From contig DLYT01000148.1 in NCBI GenBank assembly GCA_003447595.1, forward strand, positions 40,028 through 84,843: a stretch of DNA of 44,816 nt. The letters are read 5' to 3'. Origin of the DNA: Porphyromonadaceae bacterium. Lineage in GTDB: Bacteria > Bacteroidota > Bacteroidia > Bacteroidales > CAMTPD01. The notes beneath the pieces are model-generated. The model was not told the DNA's origin. It saw only the letters and a program-made list of their open reading frames with translations, and did no database searches. The position numbers were made by a program, and so were the translations under genes. This document shows, piece by piece, positions 1 to 8,051 of this stretch (position 1 is its first letter; each line of letters begins with the position of its first letter).

Positions 1-373
1 TGACTGTTAGTTGTGTGTGTGATTTTAGCCAAGATGTGTGTAAAAGTTCTCTGTAAGGAATTTTGATGTCTGTGAGTAGATGAGTTTTTAATAGTTTGAT
101 AATGAGCCATGTCGTAGTAGTGCTGTCGCCCATTATATTGTAAGAAAAAATCGAGTTCGGTATAACACTTTAAGTAGATTTCTCTCGGAATCAGCTATTG
201 GATATGTAATCGTTTTAATTTAGTAAAGAACTATGTGTGAATAGTTGATTCCATGGTTGTAATGATTGTAGAGTTATTTCTCAATCCAATCTTAATGTTA
301 TTGTCTCTATGTATGAACGAAGTTATTGATTGTAATTTAATTAATTATATTTTCATAAAATGTTTTTTTTGCT
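1..373. other. non-coding stretch at window start
   Basis: I see no open reading frame, RNA gene or clear repeat in this AT-rich stretch upstream of the nuclease promoter. It may be the 3' flank of a gene lying outside the window. Confidence 0.5.
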
Positions 374-404
374 TTTGATTACGTTGAAGTACGCACTATA
401 TTTG
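374..404 (+). promoter_or_regulatory. Bacteroides-type promoter of the nuclease gene
   Basis: TTTG at 374-377 and TATATTTG at 397-404 are separated by 19 bases, matching the -33/-7 promoter pattern (TTTG, TAnnTTTG) of the primary sigma factor in Bacteroidota. Transcription would begin about 411, leaving a very short leader before the ATG at 424. This promoter could also feed the efflux genes downstream, since only 56 bases separate the nuclease from them. Confidence 0.65.
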
Positions 405-423
405 TCGTGATTGAAATAAAGAC

Positions 424-1416
424 ATGGTTAAGCAAAAAAGAAAAAAAAGAAAATCGAAAAAGAAGTCTAAACGTTTCGAAATCTTGAAGGTACTTAAAGC
501 TGCACTTGTACTTGTTGGAGTAGTTCTGCTTGTTGGCTTTATGCTGAATCGAACCGGACTTATCCCCAAGGGAAAGGATTTAGTTACAGATTCAAAGCCT
601 TTGGTAGTAGATAAAGCTCCTAAAAAGTCTCAAGACAAGGAAAAACCTGCGGTTAATAATGCTAAAAAAAAATATTATAACACAAACAAAAAAGAGGATG
701 GTTACAGCTGTTCGTGGGAGAATGGTTCTGAATTGCCGTTGATTACACAGGTCAATCAAGGACAAAAGCAGCTTGTCAAGCACAAAGGATATACCGTTTT
801 ATATAACAAAAATACCCTGTTGCCTGATTGGGTCGCTTATGAACTTACTCGTGACGAAGCAAATGGAAAAGAAAAAAGATCAAATAAGTTTACTGTCGAT
901 CCTACGATAAAGGGGCGCTCAGCAACAAATGCAGATTATAAGAACTCCGGATATGATAGAGGTCATATGGCTCCTGCGGCAGATATGGGTTGGGGAGAAG
1001 ATATAATGAGAGAATCATTTTATTTTACAAACATCTGTCCTCAGTCTCCATCTTTAAATAGAGGAGTATGGAAAGAGCTTGAAGAACAAATCCGACGCTT
1101 AGCTATCAGAGACAGTGCGATTTGGGTAGTAACCGGACCCGTTTCTGACTCTGTGGTGAAACGAATAGGACCTAATAAGGTTGTCGTGCCGAAGTATTTT
1201 TACAAGGTGATTCTTTCTCCGTATAAAAAAAATATTAAAGGAGTAGGTTTTGTCTTTGAAAACAAAGAATATAACAAACGAGATTTGTTTATAAAATATG
1301 CAGTAACAATAGATAGTGTAGAGTCTTTGACAAAACTAGACTTTTTCCCGGCACTACCTGATGATATTGAAGAGGATATTGAGTCGGCTATAGATACAAA
1401 ATATTGGGTCAACTAA
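424..1416 (+). CDS. membrane-anchored DNA/RNA non-specific endonuclease (NUC1 family)
   Basis: 330 residues. The N-terminus is very basic (Lys/Arg-rich over residues 3-17), followed by one hydrophobic segment at about 24-42, so the protein is probably anchored in the inner membrane with the rest outside the cytoplasm. Residues 45-95 are a low-complexity Lys-rich linker. The nuclease domain spans about 100-325 and carries the family signature DRGH (178-181, His181 as general base) followed by MAPAADM, and the downstream FTNICPQSPSLNRGVW segment that supplies the metal-binding Asn (about 212). The family cuts single- and double-stranded DNA and RNA using Mg2+. Start chosen at the ATG just after a good promoter. 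Its role (nutrient scavenging, defence against extracellular DNA) is inference. Confidence 0.9.
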   Translation: MVKQKRKKRKSKKKSKRFEILKVLKAALVLVGVVLLVGFMLNRTGLIPKGKDLVTDSKPLVVDKAPKKSQDKEKPAVNNAKKKYYNTNKKEDGYSCSWENGSELPLITQVNQGQKQLVKHKGYTVLYNKNTLLPDWVAYELTRDEANGKEKRSNKFTVDPTIKGRSATNADYKNSGYDRGHMAPAADMGWGEDIMRESFYFTNICPQSPSLNRGVWKELEEQIRRLAIRDSAIWVVTGPVSDSVVKRIGPNKVVVPKYFYKVILSPYKKNIKGVGFVFENKEYNKRDLFIKYAVTIDSVESLTKLDFFPALPDDIEEDIESAIDTKYWVN

Positions 1417-1472
1417 ATATTAAAATCTTAAGAATTAGAATATAAAGTGAAATGTGTAAATATTGATTTATT

Positions 1473-2525
1473 ATGAACGTTAGATTTATTCCAGTATTGC
1501 TGCTTACAGGTGTATTAGTATCTTGTGGCGGTAATAAAGAGGTGAAAGAATTGCCATTGCGTCCGGTAAAGGTCGAGAAGGTTATGCCATTAAATGTTGT
1601 AACAAAATCATTTAGTGGTGTTGTCGCTCCAGACCAGTTCAGTGACTTGGCATTTAGAATGAGCGGACCACTTGTATCATTAAATGTTGATGAAGGTCAA
1701 ACAGTAAAACGCGGTCAAGTGATTGCTGAGATTGATCCGAACGATTTTAAGCTTACAAATGAAGCAGACTACTCCAACTATCAAACTGCGAAGTCACAGT
1801 TGGAACGTGCTAAGAATCTTTTGGCTAAACAAGCAATCTCTGTTCAAGAGTATGAAACTACAGAAGCCAGATATTCTAGTGCGAAAGCAAACTATGAATA
1901 TTCTTCAAGTATTTTGAGCGACACCAAGCTTCGTGCACCATTCGATGGGTTTATCGCAAAGAAATACGTAGAAAACTACCAAAAGGTACAAGCAGGACAA
2001 GGGATTGTTTCTTTGATTAATCCAAGCAAACTATTGGTAAACTTTACATTGCCAGAAACAAATGCACCGGCATTGCAAGGCGACTATAAAATTTATGTAG
2101 AGTTTGAAAGTTATAAAGGAAAGCTATTCAGTGCTAAAATCAGAGACTTTGTAGAAGCTTCTCCTGACGGTGCAGGTTTGCCAGTAACTTTGTTGATTGA
2201 TGATCCTGCATTTAAAATCGATCTATTTAAAGTGTCTGTAGGATATTCTTGTACTATTTTGCTTGAAACATTCAACTCGAATTATACGAACGTATATTCA
2301 GTTCCATTGTCAGCTATTTTCAGCGATCCTAAAACTAACCAAAAATGTGTTTTTGTCTATAATTCGCAAACAGAGTCGGTTGAACAAAGAGCAATCGAAA
2401 CTGCCGGATTATTTGATGCAGACCGTGTAGCGATCTCATCAGGATTGAAAGAAAACGAGTCTGTAGTAACTGCAGGTGTTTTCTCTATCATCGACGGACA
2501 AAAAGTAAAACTATTAACTGAATAA
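1473..2525 (+). CDS. RND efflux periplasmic adaptor (membrane fusion protein), lipoprotein
   Basis: 350 residues. A type II signal ends in the lipobox LVSC, with Cys18 as the lipidated residue. The order of elements is typical of the HlyD/AcrA adaptor family: a biotinyl-lipoyl half motif around residues 68-90 (VDEGQTVKRGQVIAEIDPNDF), a short alpha hairpin (about 95-140), the second lipoyl half (KLRAPFDGFIAKKYV, about 150-165), then beta-barrel and membrane-proximal domains. It would link the inner-membrane pump (next gene, 11 bases away) to the outer-membrane channel encoded third. First gene of a three-gene adaptor-pump-channel operon. The substrate cannot be told from sequence. Confidence 0.9.
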   Translation: MNVRFIPVLLLTGVLVSCGGNKEVKELPLRPVKVEKVMPLNVVTKSFSGVVAPDQFSDLAFRMSGPLVSLNVDEGQTVKRGQVIAEIDPNDFKLTNEADYSNYQTAKSQLERAKNLLAKQAISVQEYETTEARYSSAKANYEYSSSILSDTKLRAPFDGFIAKKYVENYQKVQAGQGIVSLINPSKLLVNFTLPETNAPALQGDYKIYVEFESYKGKLFSAKIRDFVEASPDGAGLPVTLLIDDPAFKIDLFKVSVGYSCTILLETFNSNYTNVYSVPLSAIFSDPKTNQKCVFVYNSQTESVEQRAIETAGLFDADRVAISSGLKENESVVTAGVFSIIDGQKVKLLTE

Positions 2526-2536
2526 GATTGACTAAT

Positions 2537-5500
2537 ATGAATATCCCAAAATATTCGATAGACAATCCGAAAGTAGTCTACTTCTTTCTAGTTATCCTGC
2601 TTTTTGGTGGGGTATTATCCTTTTTTAAATTAGGAAAGAAAGAAGACTCGCCTTTCGTGATTAAGCAAGGTGTTATCATTACACAATATCCCGGTGCTAC
2701 GCCAGCTGAAGTAGAAAAATTAATTACAGAGCCCATCGAACGTGAAATTCAAGGGGTTTCTGACGTATTTAAGCTAAAATCAGAATCTTATTTTGGCTTA
2801 TCAAAGATTACAATCGAGTTTATTCCTACAGTTCCGCCAGAAAGAATGCCGGAGAAATGGGACGAATTACGACGTAAAACGTTAAGTATACAACCCAAAT
2901 TGCCTTCGGGCGCATCTCAAATTACCGTCAACGACGACTTTGGTGATGTATTTGGTATTTACTATGGGTTAGCAGCCGATGATGGCTTCTCATATAAAGA
3001 CATGAGAGACTGGGCGCAAAAGATCAAAGTACAGGTAACGCCAATTCAAGGGGTTCAGAAAGTATTTTTGTTTGGTGAGCAAATCGAGGTTGTGAATGTA
3101 CTTATCTCTACTTCTCAACTATCAACACTAGGAGTAGATCCTAACTCAATCATGCAAGTTTTGCAAACTCAAAACTTGTTGGTGAATACCGGTGAAATCA
3201 ATACCGGACAATACCAGTTGAGATTAATGGCTGCTGGTACTTATAAGAACCTTGATGATATTCGTAACCAGATTATTCTTACACGTAACGGAAATGAAGT
3301 TCGTTTAGGAGATGTGGCAACGATTGATCGTGGTTATATGGACCCTCCTAGCAACCTAATGCGTATCAACGGAAAGAAAGCAATTGGTATTGGTATCGCA
3401 ACCGGAGCCAAAGATGACGTTGTTGCCGTAGGTAAACTTGTTCGTGCGAAACTGGATGAGATGACTTCTCAATTACCTATCGGACTTGAACTAGAACCGA
3501 TCTATCCGGAAGATGTAATTGCAAACGAAGCTAATAATGGATTTATCATCAATTTGATCGAATCTATTATTATCGTAATTGTAGTGATATTCTTGGTTAT
3601 GGGAGCGCGTGCAGGTATGCTTATCGGTAGTTCGCTTTTATTCTCTGTGGGAGGTACATTGTTGCTGATGTTATTTATGGGCGTTGGTCTGAACCGTACG
3701 TCACTTGCAGCATTTATCATTGCGATGGGTATGCTGGTAGATAATGCCATTGTGGTAACAGACAATGCTCAGATCGGTATCAAGAAAGGTTTGCCAAAGA
3801 TGAAAGCTCTTATCGATGGAGCAACGATTCCGCAATGGGGACTTCTAGGTGCGACATTCATTGCCATCTGTTCATTCCTTCCATTGTATTTGGCACCGGC
3901 AGCCGTAGCTGAGATTGTAAAACCTTTGTTTATCGTATTAGCAGTATCTCTTGGTTTGAGTTGGGTGTTGGCACTTATGCAAACAACAACCTTCGGTATG
4001 TTTATCCTTAAGGAAAATAAAGACGGAGCAGGAGCAGACCCATACGATACAAAATTCTATCACAAATTTGAAAACATCATAACCAAACTGATCAAGTTCC
4101 GTTACTTGACGTTGTTAAGTGCATTTGCAGGCTTGTTTATTGCTTTGGTTGTAATGGGCTTAATGCCTCAAAGTTTCTTCCCTTCATTGGATAAACCATA
4201 CTTACGTGCCGACTTGATCTTCCCTGAAGGTTATGGTATCAGAGATGTGGAAGCAAATGTGAAGAAGATTGAGGCGCACATGATGGAACAACCAGGAGTT
4301 AAGAACGTATCAATCACGATGGGTGGTTCTCCGGTACGTTACTATCTTGCAAGTTCATCGTACGGACCTAAACCAAACTTTGCAAATATCCTTATCGAGA
4401 CAGAAGACTCTGAGTCATCGACAAGACTAGAAGATTACATCTATAATTATGTAAGCAACAACTATCCGAATATCCTTATTCGTTCGTCGTTGTTTATGCT
4501 TTCTCCGGTGCCTGATGCCGCAATTGAAATTGGTTTTATCGGAAACAATATTGATACATTGGTATCTCTTACCGAGCAAGCTAAAACAATCATGCGTAAT
4601 TCGGACATGGTAAAAGAAGTACGCGACAGCTGGGGTAATAAAGTACCGGTATGGGATCCATTGTTCTCACAAGAGAAGGGGCTTCGTTTGGGTATCACTC
4701 GTCAGCAGTTGGCATACTCATTGCGTTCGGCAACAAACGGACTTCCATTGGGCGAATATCGTGAAGGCGACTTGTTCATGCCGATCTTGTTGAAAGATCA
4801 AGACATCGACTCAATGCGCTTAAATGACATCTATACATTGCCGGTATTCAGTACAAAAGGTAAACCAATCAATGTAGAGCAGGTTGTGGATCAATTCCCG
4901 CTCAACTATGACTACAATGTAATCAAACGCTATAACCGTGAGCGTGTGATGATGGCTCAGTGCGAACCTCGTCGCGACGTAAACCGTATTGCAGCGTTTA
5001 ATGATGTGTGGGCAAAGATGCAAGAGCAAATGGTGATACCAGAAGGATATAAGATGAAGTACTTCGGTGAAAAAGAAAGTCAGGACGAAGGTAATGCAGC
5101 TATTGCAGAAAACGTTCCACTTACTTTTATCCTTATCTACATTACCTTGCTATTCTTGTTCCCAAAAACATATCGCAAGCCGGTGATCATTATGGCGATG
5201 TTGCCACTGATCTTTATCGGTATTGTATTTGGTCTAGTTGTGTTTGGTAAATCGTTCGACTTCTTTGGTATTCTAGGATTACTAGGTCTGATTGGTATGA
5301 ACATTAAGAACGCTATCGTGTTAGTAGATCAGATTGGTATTGAAACGGATGCCGGATTGAAACCGCTCGATGCAGTAGTTCAGGCAACCAAGACCAGAAT
5401 CGTGCCTGTAACCATGGCTTCGGGTACTACAATTCTAGGTATGTTACCATTGTTGGGAGACGCAATGTTTGGTGGTATGGCCGCAGTAATCATGGGTGGA

Positions 5501-5581
5501 TTGCTTATGGCTACAATCCTTACCATCTTTGTTCTTCCTGTTACATATTGCGTATTCTTCAGAATTAAATCAGAAAAATAA
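2537..5581 (+). CDS. RND efflux pump, inner-membrane permease
   Basis: About 1014 residues from the ATG at 2537; a TTG at 2528 in the same frame would add three residues, but the ATG is the likelier start. Family features: an N-terminal membrane helix, the porter-domain signature YPGATPAEVEKLI, a block of membrane helices near residues 335-480 containing GMLVDNAIVVTDNA (the two Asp belong to the proton-relay region of this superfamily), a second porter region and a second helix block near the C-terminus (GLIGMNIKNAIVLVDQI). It exports substrates from periplasm or membrane by proton antiport, together with the adaptor upstream and the TolC-like protein downstream. Full length for the HAE/AcrB-like group; more exact substrate class not assignable. 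Confidence 0.93.
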   Translation: MNIPKYSIDNPKVVYFFLVILLFGGVLSFFKLGKKEDSPFVIKQGVIITQYPGATPAEVEKLITEPIEREIQGVSDVFKLKSESYFGLSKITIEFIPTVPPERMPEKWDELRRKTLSIQPKLPSGASQITVNDDFGDVFGIYYGLAADDGFSYKDMRDWAQKIKVQVTPIQGVQKVFLFGEQIEVVNVLISTSQLSTLGVDPNSIMQVLQTQNLLVNTGEINTGQYQLRLMAAGTYKNLDDIRNQIILTRNGNEVRLGDVATIDRGYMDPPSNLMRINGKKAIGIGIATGAKDDVVAVGKLVRAKLDEMTSQLPIGLELEPIYPEDVIANEANNGFIINLIESIIIVIVVIFLVMGARAGMLIGSSLLFSVGGTLLLMLFMGVGLNRTSLAAFIIAMGMLVDNAIVVTDNAQIGIKKGLPKMKALIDGATIPQWGLLGATFIAICSFLPLYLAPAAVAEIVKPLFIVLAVSLGLSWVLALMQTTTFGMFILKENKDGAGADPYDTKFYHKFENIITKLIKFRYLTLLSAFAGLFIALVVMGLMPQSFFPSLDKPYLRADLIFPEGYGIRDVEANVKKIEAHMMEQPGVKNVSITMGGSPVRYYLASSSYGPKPNFANILIETEDSESSTRLEDYIYNYVSNNYPNILIRSSLFMLSPVPDAAIEIGFIGNNIDTLVSLTEQAKTIMRNSDMVKEVRDSWGNKVPVWDPLFSQEKGLRLGITRQQLAYSLRSATNGLPLGEYREGDLFMPILLKDQDIDSMRLNDIYTLPVFSTKGKPINVEQVVDQFPLNYDYNVIKRYNRERVMMAQCEPRRDVNRIAAFNDVWAKMQEQMVIPEGYKMKYFGEKESQDEGNAAIAENVPLTFILIYITLLFLFPKTYRKPVIIMAMLPLIFIGIVFGLVVFGKSFDFFGILGLLGLIGMNIKNAIVLVDQIGIETDAGLKPLDAVVQATKTRIVPVTMASGTTILGMLPLLGDAMFGGMAAVIMGGLLMATILTIFVLPVTYCVFFRIKSEK

Positions 5582-5582
5582 T

Positions 5583-6869
5583 ATGATAAAGAAACTAGTG
5601 TTATCACTTGTGATCGCTCAGTCGGGGTTTTGTGCATTTGCACAAAACTCTGCGATCTCAGTGTCTGAATACAAAGAAAGAGCATTAGAATATAGTAAGC
5701 AGTATAAGCAAGCCGAACAACAACGCATAGCAACCGAAGCAGGAGTAAAGTCGGCAAAATCAGCCTTCTTACCTCAAATCGATGCAGCCGGTAGTTATCA
5801 ATATCGTATCAATAAGTATGATATGGCATTGGGCGGAGCAAGTGTGCCAATGGCACACGACTCTTATTCGGCAGAGATTGGAGCTGTTCAAAGCATCTAT
5901 GCAGGGGGAGCAATCTATAACTCATACAAAGCATCTCAATTGCAAAACGATATCGCCATTGAAAGTCAGAAGCTGACCAAGGATAATGTGCTATATTCGG
6001 CAGATGTTCTTTATTGGTCTACTGCTGCGCGCAAAGAGATGTATGAGATTATGACTGAATACGTGCAAATCATTCAGCAAACATACGATCTTATTGCAGA
6101 GCGTTTCAACGACGGACTTATCAGTAAAACAGACTTGCTTCAAGTTTCGTCTCGTTTGCAAGAAGCACAACTTCAAAAAGTAAATGCACTCAAAGCATAC
6201 CAATTGTCGTTAGAGAACTTCAATGTACTTATCGGCAACAATCCAAGCACTCCTATTACTTTAGGAGACTCAATTACAACAGCAGTTGTAATGCCAATGG
6301 AAGTTGGTGTGACTTCAGCATACTCTAATCGTCCGGAGATGAAGATCTCTGACTTGCAAATCTCATTGGCAGACCGTCAGGTAAACCTTGCAAAAAGTAA
6401 ATACTTACCAAACGTTGCAATCGGTTTCAAACAAACTTGGGGAACTACAATGATTAACGTAAGTGGAGAAACCATGTGGAACTCGATCGCTTATGCATCT
6501 GTTCAAGTTCCGATCTTCCACTGGGGTGGTCGTTTGCAAAATGTAAGAGCAGCAAAAGCTCAAAAGATTGCGCAAGAACTCGGTTATCAAATTACGAGAG
6601 ATCAAGTAACAAACGAAGTGTCGAATGCATGGACCAACTTGCAAGAGAATACTCGCTTGGTTGATGTTGCGAACAACACTGTGAATATTGCACAAGAAAA
6701 CTTAGACATCAATACGTTTAGCTACGCTGAGGGTCGTCTTACTATTCTTGACGTGTTGCAATCTCAGCTTACATGGATTCAAGCCTATACAAACCTTGTA
6801 AACTCACATTTACAACAAAAGGTTTCTATTGCTGATTACCAAAAAGCAGTGGGTGTAAACAACTACTAA
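5583..6869 (+). CDS. TolC-family outer-membrane efflux channel
   Basis: About 428 residues from the ATG at 5583, one base after the pump stop codon. The open frame extends upstream from a TTG inside the pump gene, but the ATG gives a clean signal peptide (positively charged MIKK, hydrophobic core, cleavage after FAFA-like CAFA before QNS). The body shows the two-fold TolC repeat: long amphipathic helices rich in Gln, Ala and Glu around residues 25-200 and 290-415, with beta segments containing SAEIGAVQSIYAGG and SVQVPIFHWGGR, which are the usual strand signatures. It forms the outer-membrane duct for the RND pump of this operon. A terminator follows. Confidence 0.9.
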   Translation: MIKKLVLSLVIAQSGFCAFAQNSAISVSEYKERALEYSKQYKQAEQQRIATEAGVKSAKSAFLPQIDAAGSYQYRINKYDMALGGASVPMAHDSYSAEIGAVQSIYAGGAIYNSYKASQLQNDIAIESQKLTKDNVLYSADVLYWSTAARKEMYEIMTEYVQIIQQTYDLIAERFNDGLISKTDLLQVSSRLQEAQLQKVNALKAYQLSLENFNVLIGNNPSTPITLGDSITTAVVMPMEVGVTSAYSNRPEMKISDLQISLADRQVNLAKSKYLPNVAIGFKQTWGTTMINVSGETMWNSIAYASVQVPIFHWGGRLQNVRAAKAQKIAQELGYQITRDQVTNEVSNAWTNLQENTRLVDVANNTVNIAQENLDINTFSYAEGRLTILDVLQSQLTWIQAYTNLVNSHLQQKVSIADYQKAVGVNNY

Positions 6870-6910
6870 TTGTTTTACAAGCAGAGGCAATAAGTTTCTG
6901 TCATTATACA

Positions 6911-6955
6911 AAAACCTCACCGATATCGATCATTCGATCTTCGGTGGGGTTTTTC
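6911..6955 (+). terminator. intrinsic terminator after the first RND operon
   Basis: CCTCACCGA (about 6915-6923) pairs with TCGGTGGGG (6941-6949), and a run of T follows. It lies about 40 bases after the TolC stop codon, and closes the nuclease/efflux unit. Confidence 0.85.
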
Positions 6956-6969
6956 TTTTGCTTAAAATA

Positions 6970-7444
6970 TACACTAAGCAGGTTTTAAGTGACATTCAAG
7001 CGTGCTTTTAGAGAGGAGTTTTTTGTGTATTTATGGCCGTTTTGCGCTCTAGATTTATGAATCTGTCCTGTTTTTTGCTTTTAGAAAATGAGGTGAAGCC
7101 CCCAATAAAAGAGGGTAAAAGCATCTGGAAAATAAGATTGTCCTGAAAACCATACATGCTTTTGGTCAAAACCATGCTTGGTTCTTGCAAAAAGCTAGTT
7201 TAGTTTGTCGGAAAACCAAGCTAGGTTCTGAAAAATAGCAAGTTGGGTTGTTGTGACAACGTTTTTAGGTATTAAAAAATACGATTTATGTCTTCGATAA
7301 ACACGCAAAATGTTTTCAATGAAGACGATTTGCAGTTATAACGACTAGTGTAAATAGTTTTCACGGTGAATGCAAACAGTATTCACGGTGAGTAAATGCA
7401 ATCACCGCAATAACTATTTGTGATGTTCACGAATACTTCTACAG
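6970..7444 (+). repeat. degenerate-repeat intergenic element, copy 1
   Basis: Non-coding element with a recognisable order of parts: TACACTAAGC (6970-6979), the box TTTTGCGCTCTAGATT (7040-7055), array A of about five imperfect units starting with AAAA (starts at 7146, 7168, 7189, 7212, 7231; spacing 19-23) of the type AAAACCAAGCTAGGTTCTG, then array B of about seven units near 22 bases (starts near 7289, 7311, 7336, 7358, 7380, 7402, 7424), best seen in TTTTCACGGTGAATGCAAAC and the next unit. The same parts occur in reverse orientation at 34660-35104, with the first two boxes at exactly the same 70-base spacing. Function unknown; no transposase is nearby. Confidence 0.7.
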
Positions 7445-7836
7445 CTCAACTAGAGTACCGTGTGTTGCAGGTGGAGTGTGCACCTGTCGTTGCAGTAAAA
7501 AGCAGTCTCGCGGAGTTGACAAATGCGAGAAGAAAGCACCTGAAGCATTATGACGGCAAAATGAAACAGCAGAAGAGAAGTCTTTGTAACAAACTTCAAA
7601 AGAGTGTAAGGTAAAGTTTGCATTCGATGAGCAGGATGCTATATTTTTATTTGTTCATTTTTGAGTCAAACCAGAGAAAAAACATCGAAAAAACGGTTAG
7701 AATGACTGATTCCTTAGCAAACTAAAAAAGATTGCCGTTTGCAGGTAAAATACAATAAGTGTGCTGTTTTTGTAAATAATATGGAAAATTAATTTGTAAT
7801 CTACTGGGCATAAATGCGATAAAAAATGAAACAAAA
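7445..7836. other. unassigned intergenic DNA between repeat element and his promoter
   Basis: A possible 64-codon frame (7420-7614, plus strand) starts inside the repeat array and has no recognisable domain, so I do not call it a gene. A small hairpin CAGGTG/CACCTG lies at 7468-7486. The rest is AT-rich with nothing recognised. Confidence 0.4.
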
Positions 7837-7867
7837 TTTGGTTGTTATAAATATTATCGTAATTTTG
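7837..7867 (+). promoter_or_regulatory. promoter of the histidine operon
   Basis: TTTG at 7837-7840 and TAATTTTG at 7860-7867 are 19 bases apart, the Bacteroidota housekeeping pattern. Transcription would start near 7874, just before the leader ORF at 7888, so the attenuator is fully included in the transcript. Confidence 0.7.
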
Positions 7868-7887
7868 TCATCGAAGAAAAGAGAAAT

Positions 7888-7953
7888 ATGAAACAAGTAG
7901 TTTTAAATATGATTCATCATCATCACCACGGATATCCATTCGGGGGCAGGTGA
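7888..7953 (+). CDS. hisL: his operon leader peptide (attenuator)
   Basis: A 21-residue ORF preceded by a purine-rich stretch (GAAGAAAAGAGAAAT). It reads MKQVVLNMI, then five consecutive His codons (CAT CAT CAT CAC CAC, 7915-7929), then GYPFGGR and a TGA at 7951-7953. Its position, between a promoter and an intrinsic terminator just before hisG, and the His run are what a ribosome-stalling leader needs: when charged His-tRNA is scarce the ribosome stalls on these codons. GGCAGG at 7945-7950 is left free by such a stall and can pair with CTTGCC (7993-7998), the left arm of the terminator (six pairs including one G-U, plus an adjacent U-G wobble); a ribosome reaching the stop codon would cover it. 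The symbol is by analogy with the enterobacterial leader, not by homology. Confidence 0.85.
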   Translation: MKQVVLNMIHHHHHGYPFGGR

Positions 7954-7987
7954 ATTATATAGTAAACTCATGTTATTATAAAATATA

Positions 7988-8017
7988 AAAGGCTTGCCGT
8001 ATGGTGAGCCTTTTTTT
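7988..8017 (+). terminator. intrinsic terminator of the his attenuator
   Basis: AAAGGCTTGCC (7988-7998) pairs with GGTGAGCCTTT (8003-8013) over 11 base pairs with two G-U wobbles, loop GTAT, followed by T residues to 8017. It lies 34 bases after the leader stop codon and 34 bases before the hisG ATG, so read-through is needed for operon expression. Its left arm overlaps the proposed antiterminator partner. Confidence 0.88.
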
Positions 8018-8051
8018 GTTTCCGATTGTTTAATAAAAAAATAGATAAGAC

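Noticed and set aside
5380..5757. 125-codon minus-strand frame across the pump/TolC junction
   Set aside because: Opposite-strand shadow of two well-supported genes.
7008..7190. 60-codon frame on minus through the first repeat array
   Set aside because: It is produced by the repeat units being read through (QEPSMVLTKSMYGF), has no domain, and the corresponding frame is not kept in copy 2.
6970..7444. CRISPR array reading of the 22-base periodicity
   Set aside because: Units are contiguous and degenerate with no identical repeats separated by unique spacers, and no cas genes are present.
7420..7614. 64-codon frame on plus after the repeat array
   Set aside because: It starts inside array B, shows no known domain and has no promoter or leader; kept only as a remark with the repeat flank.
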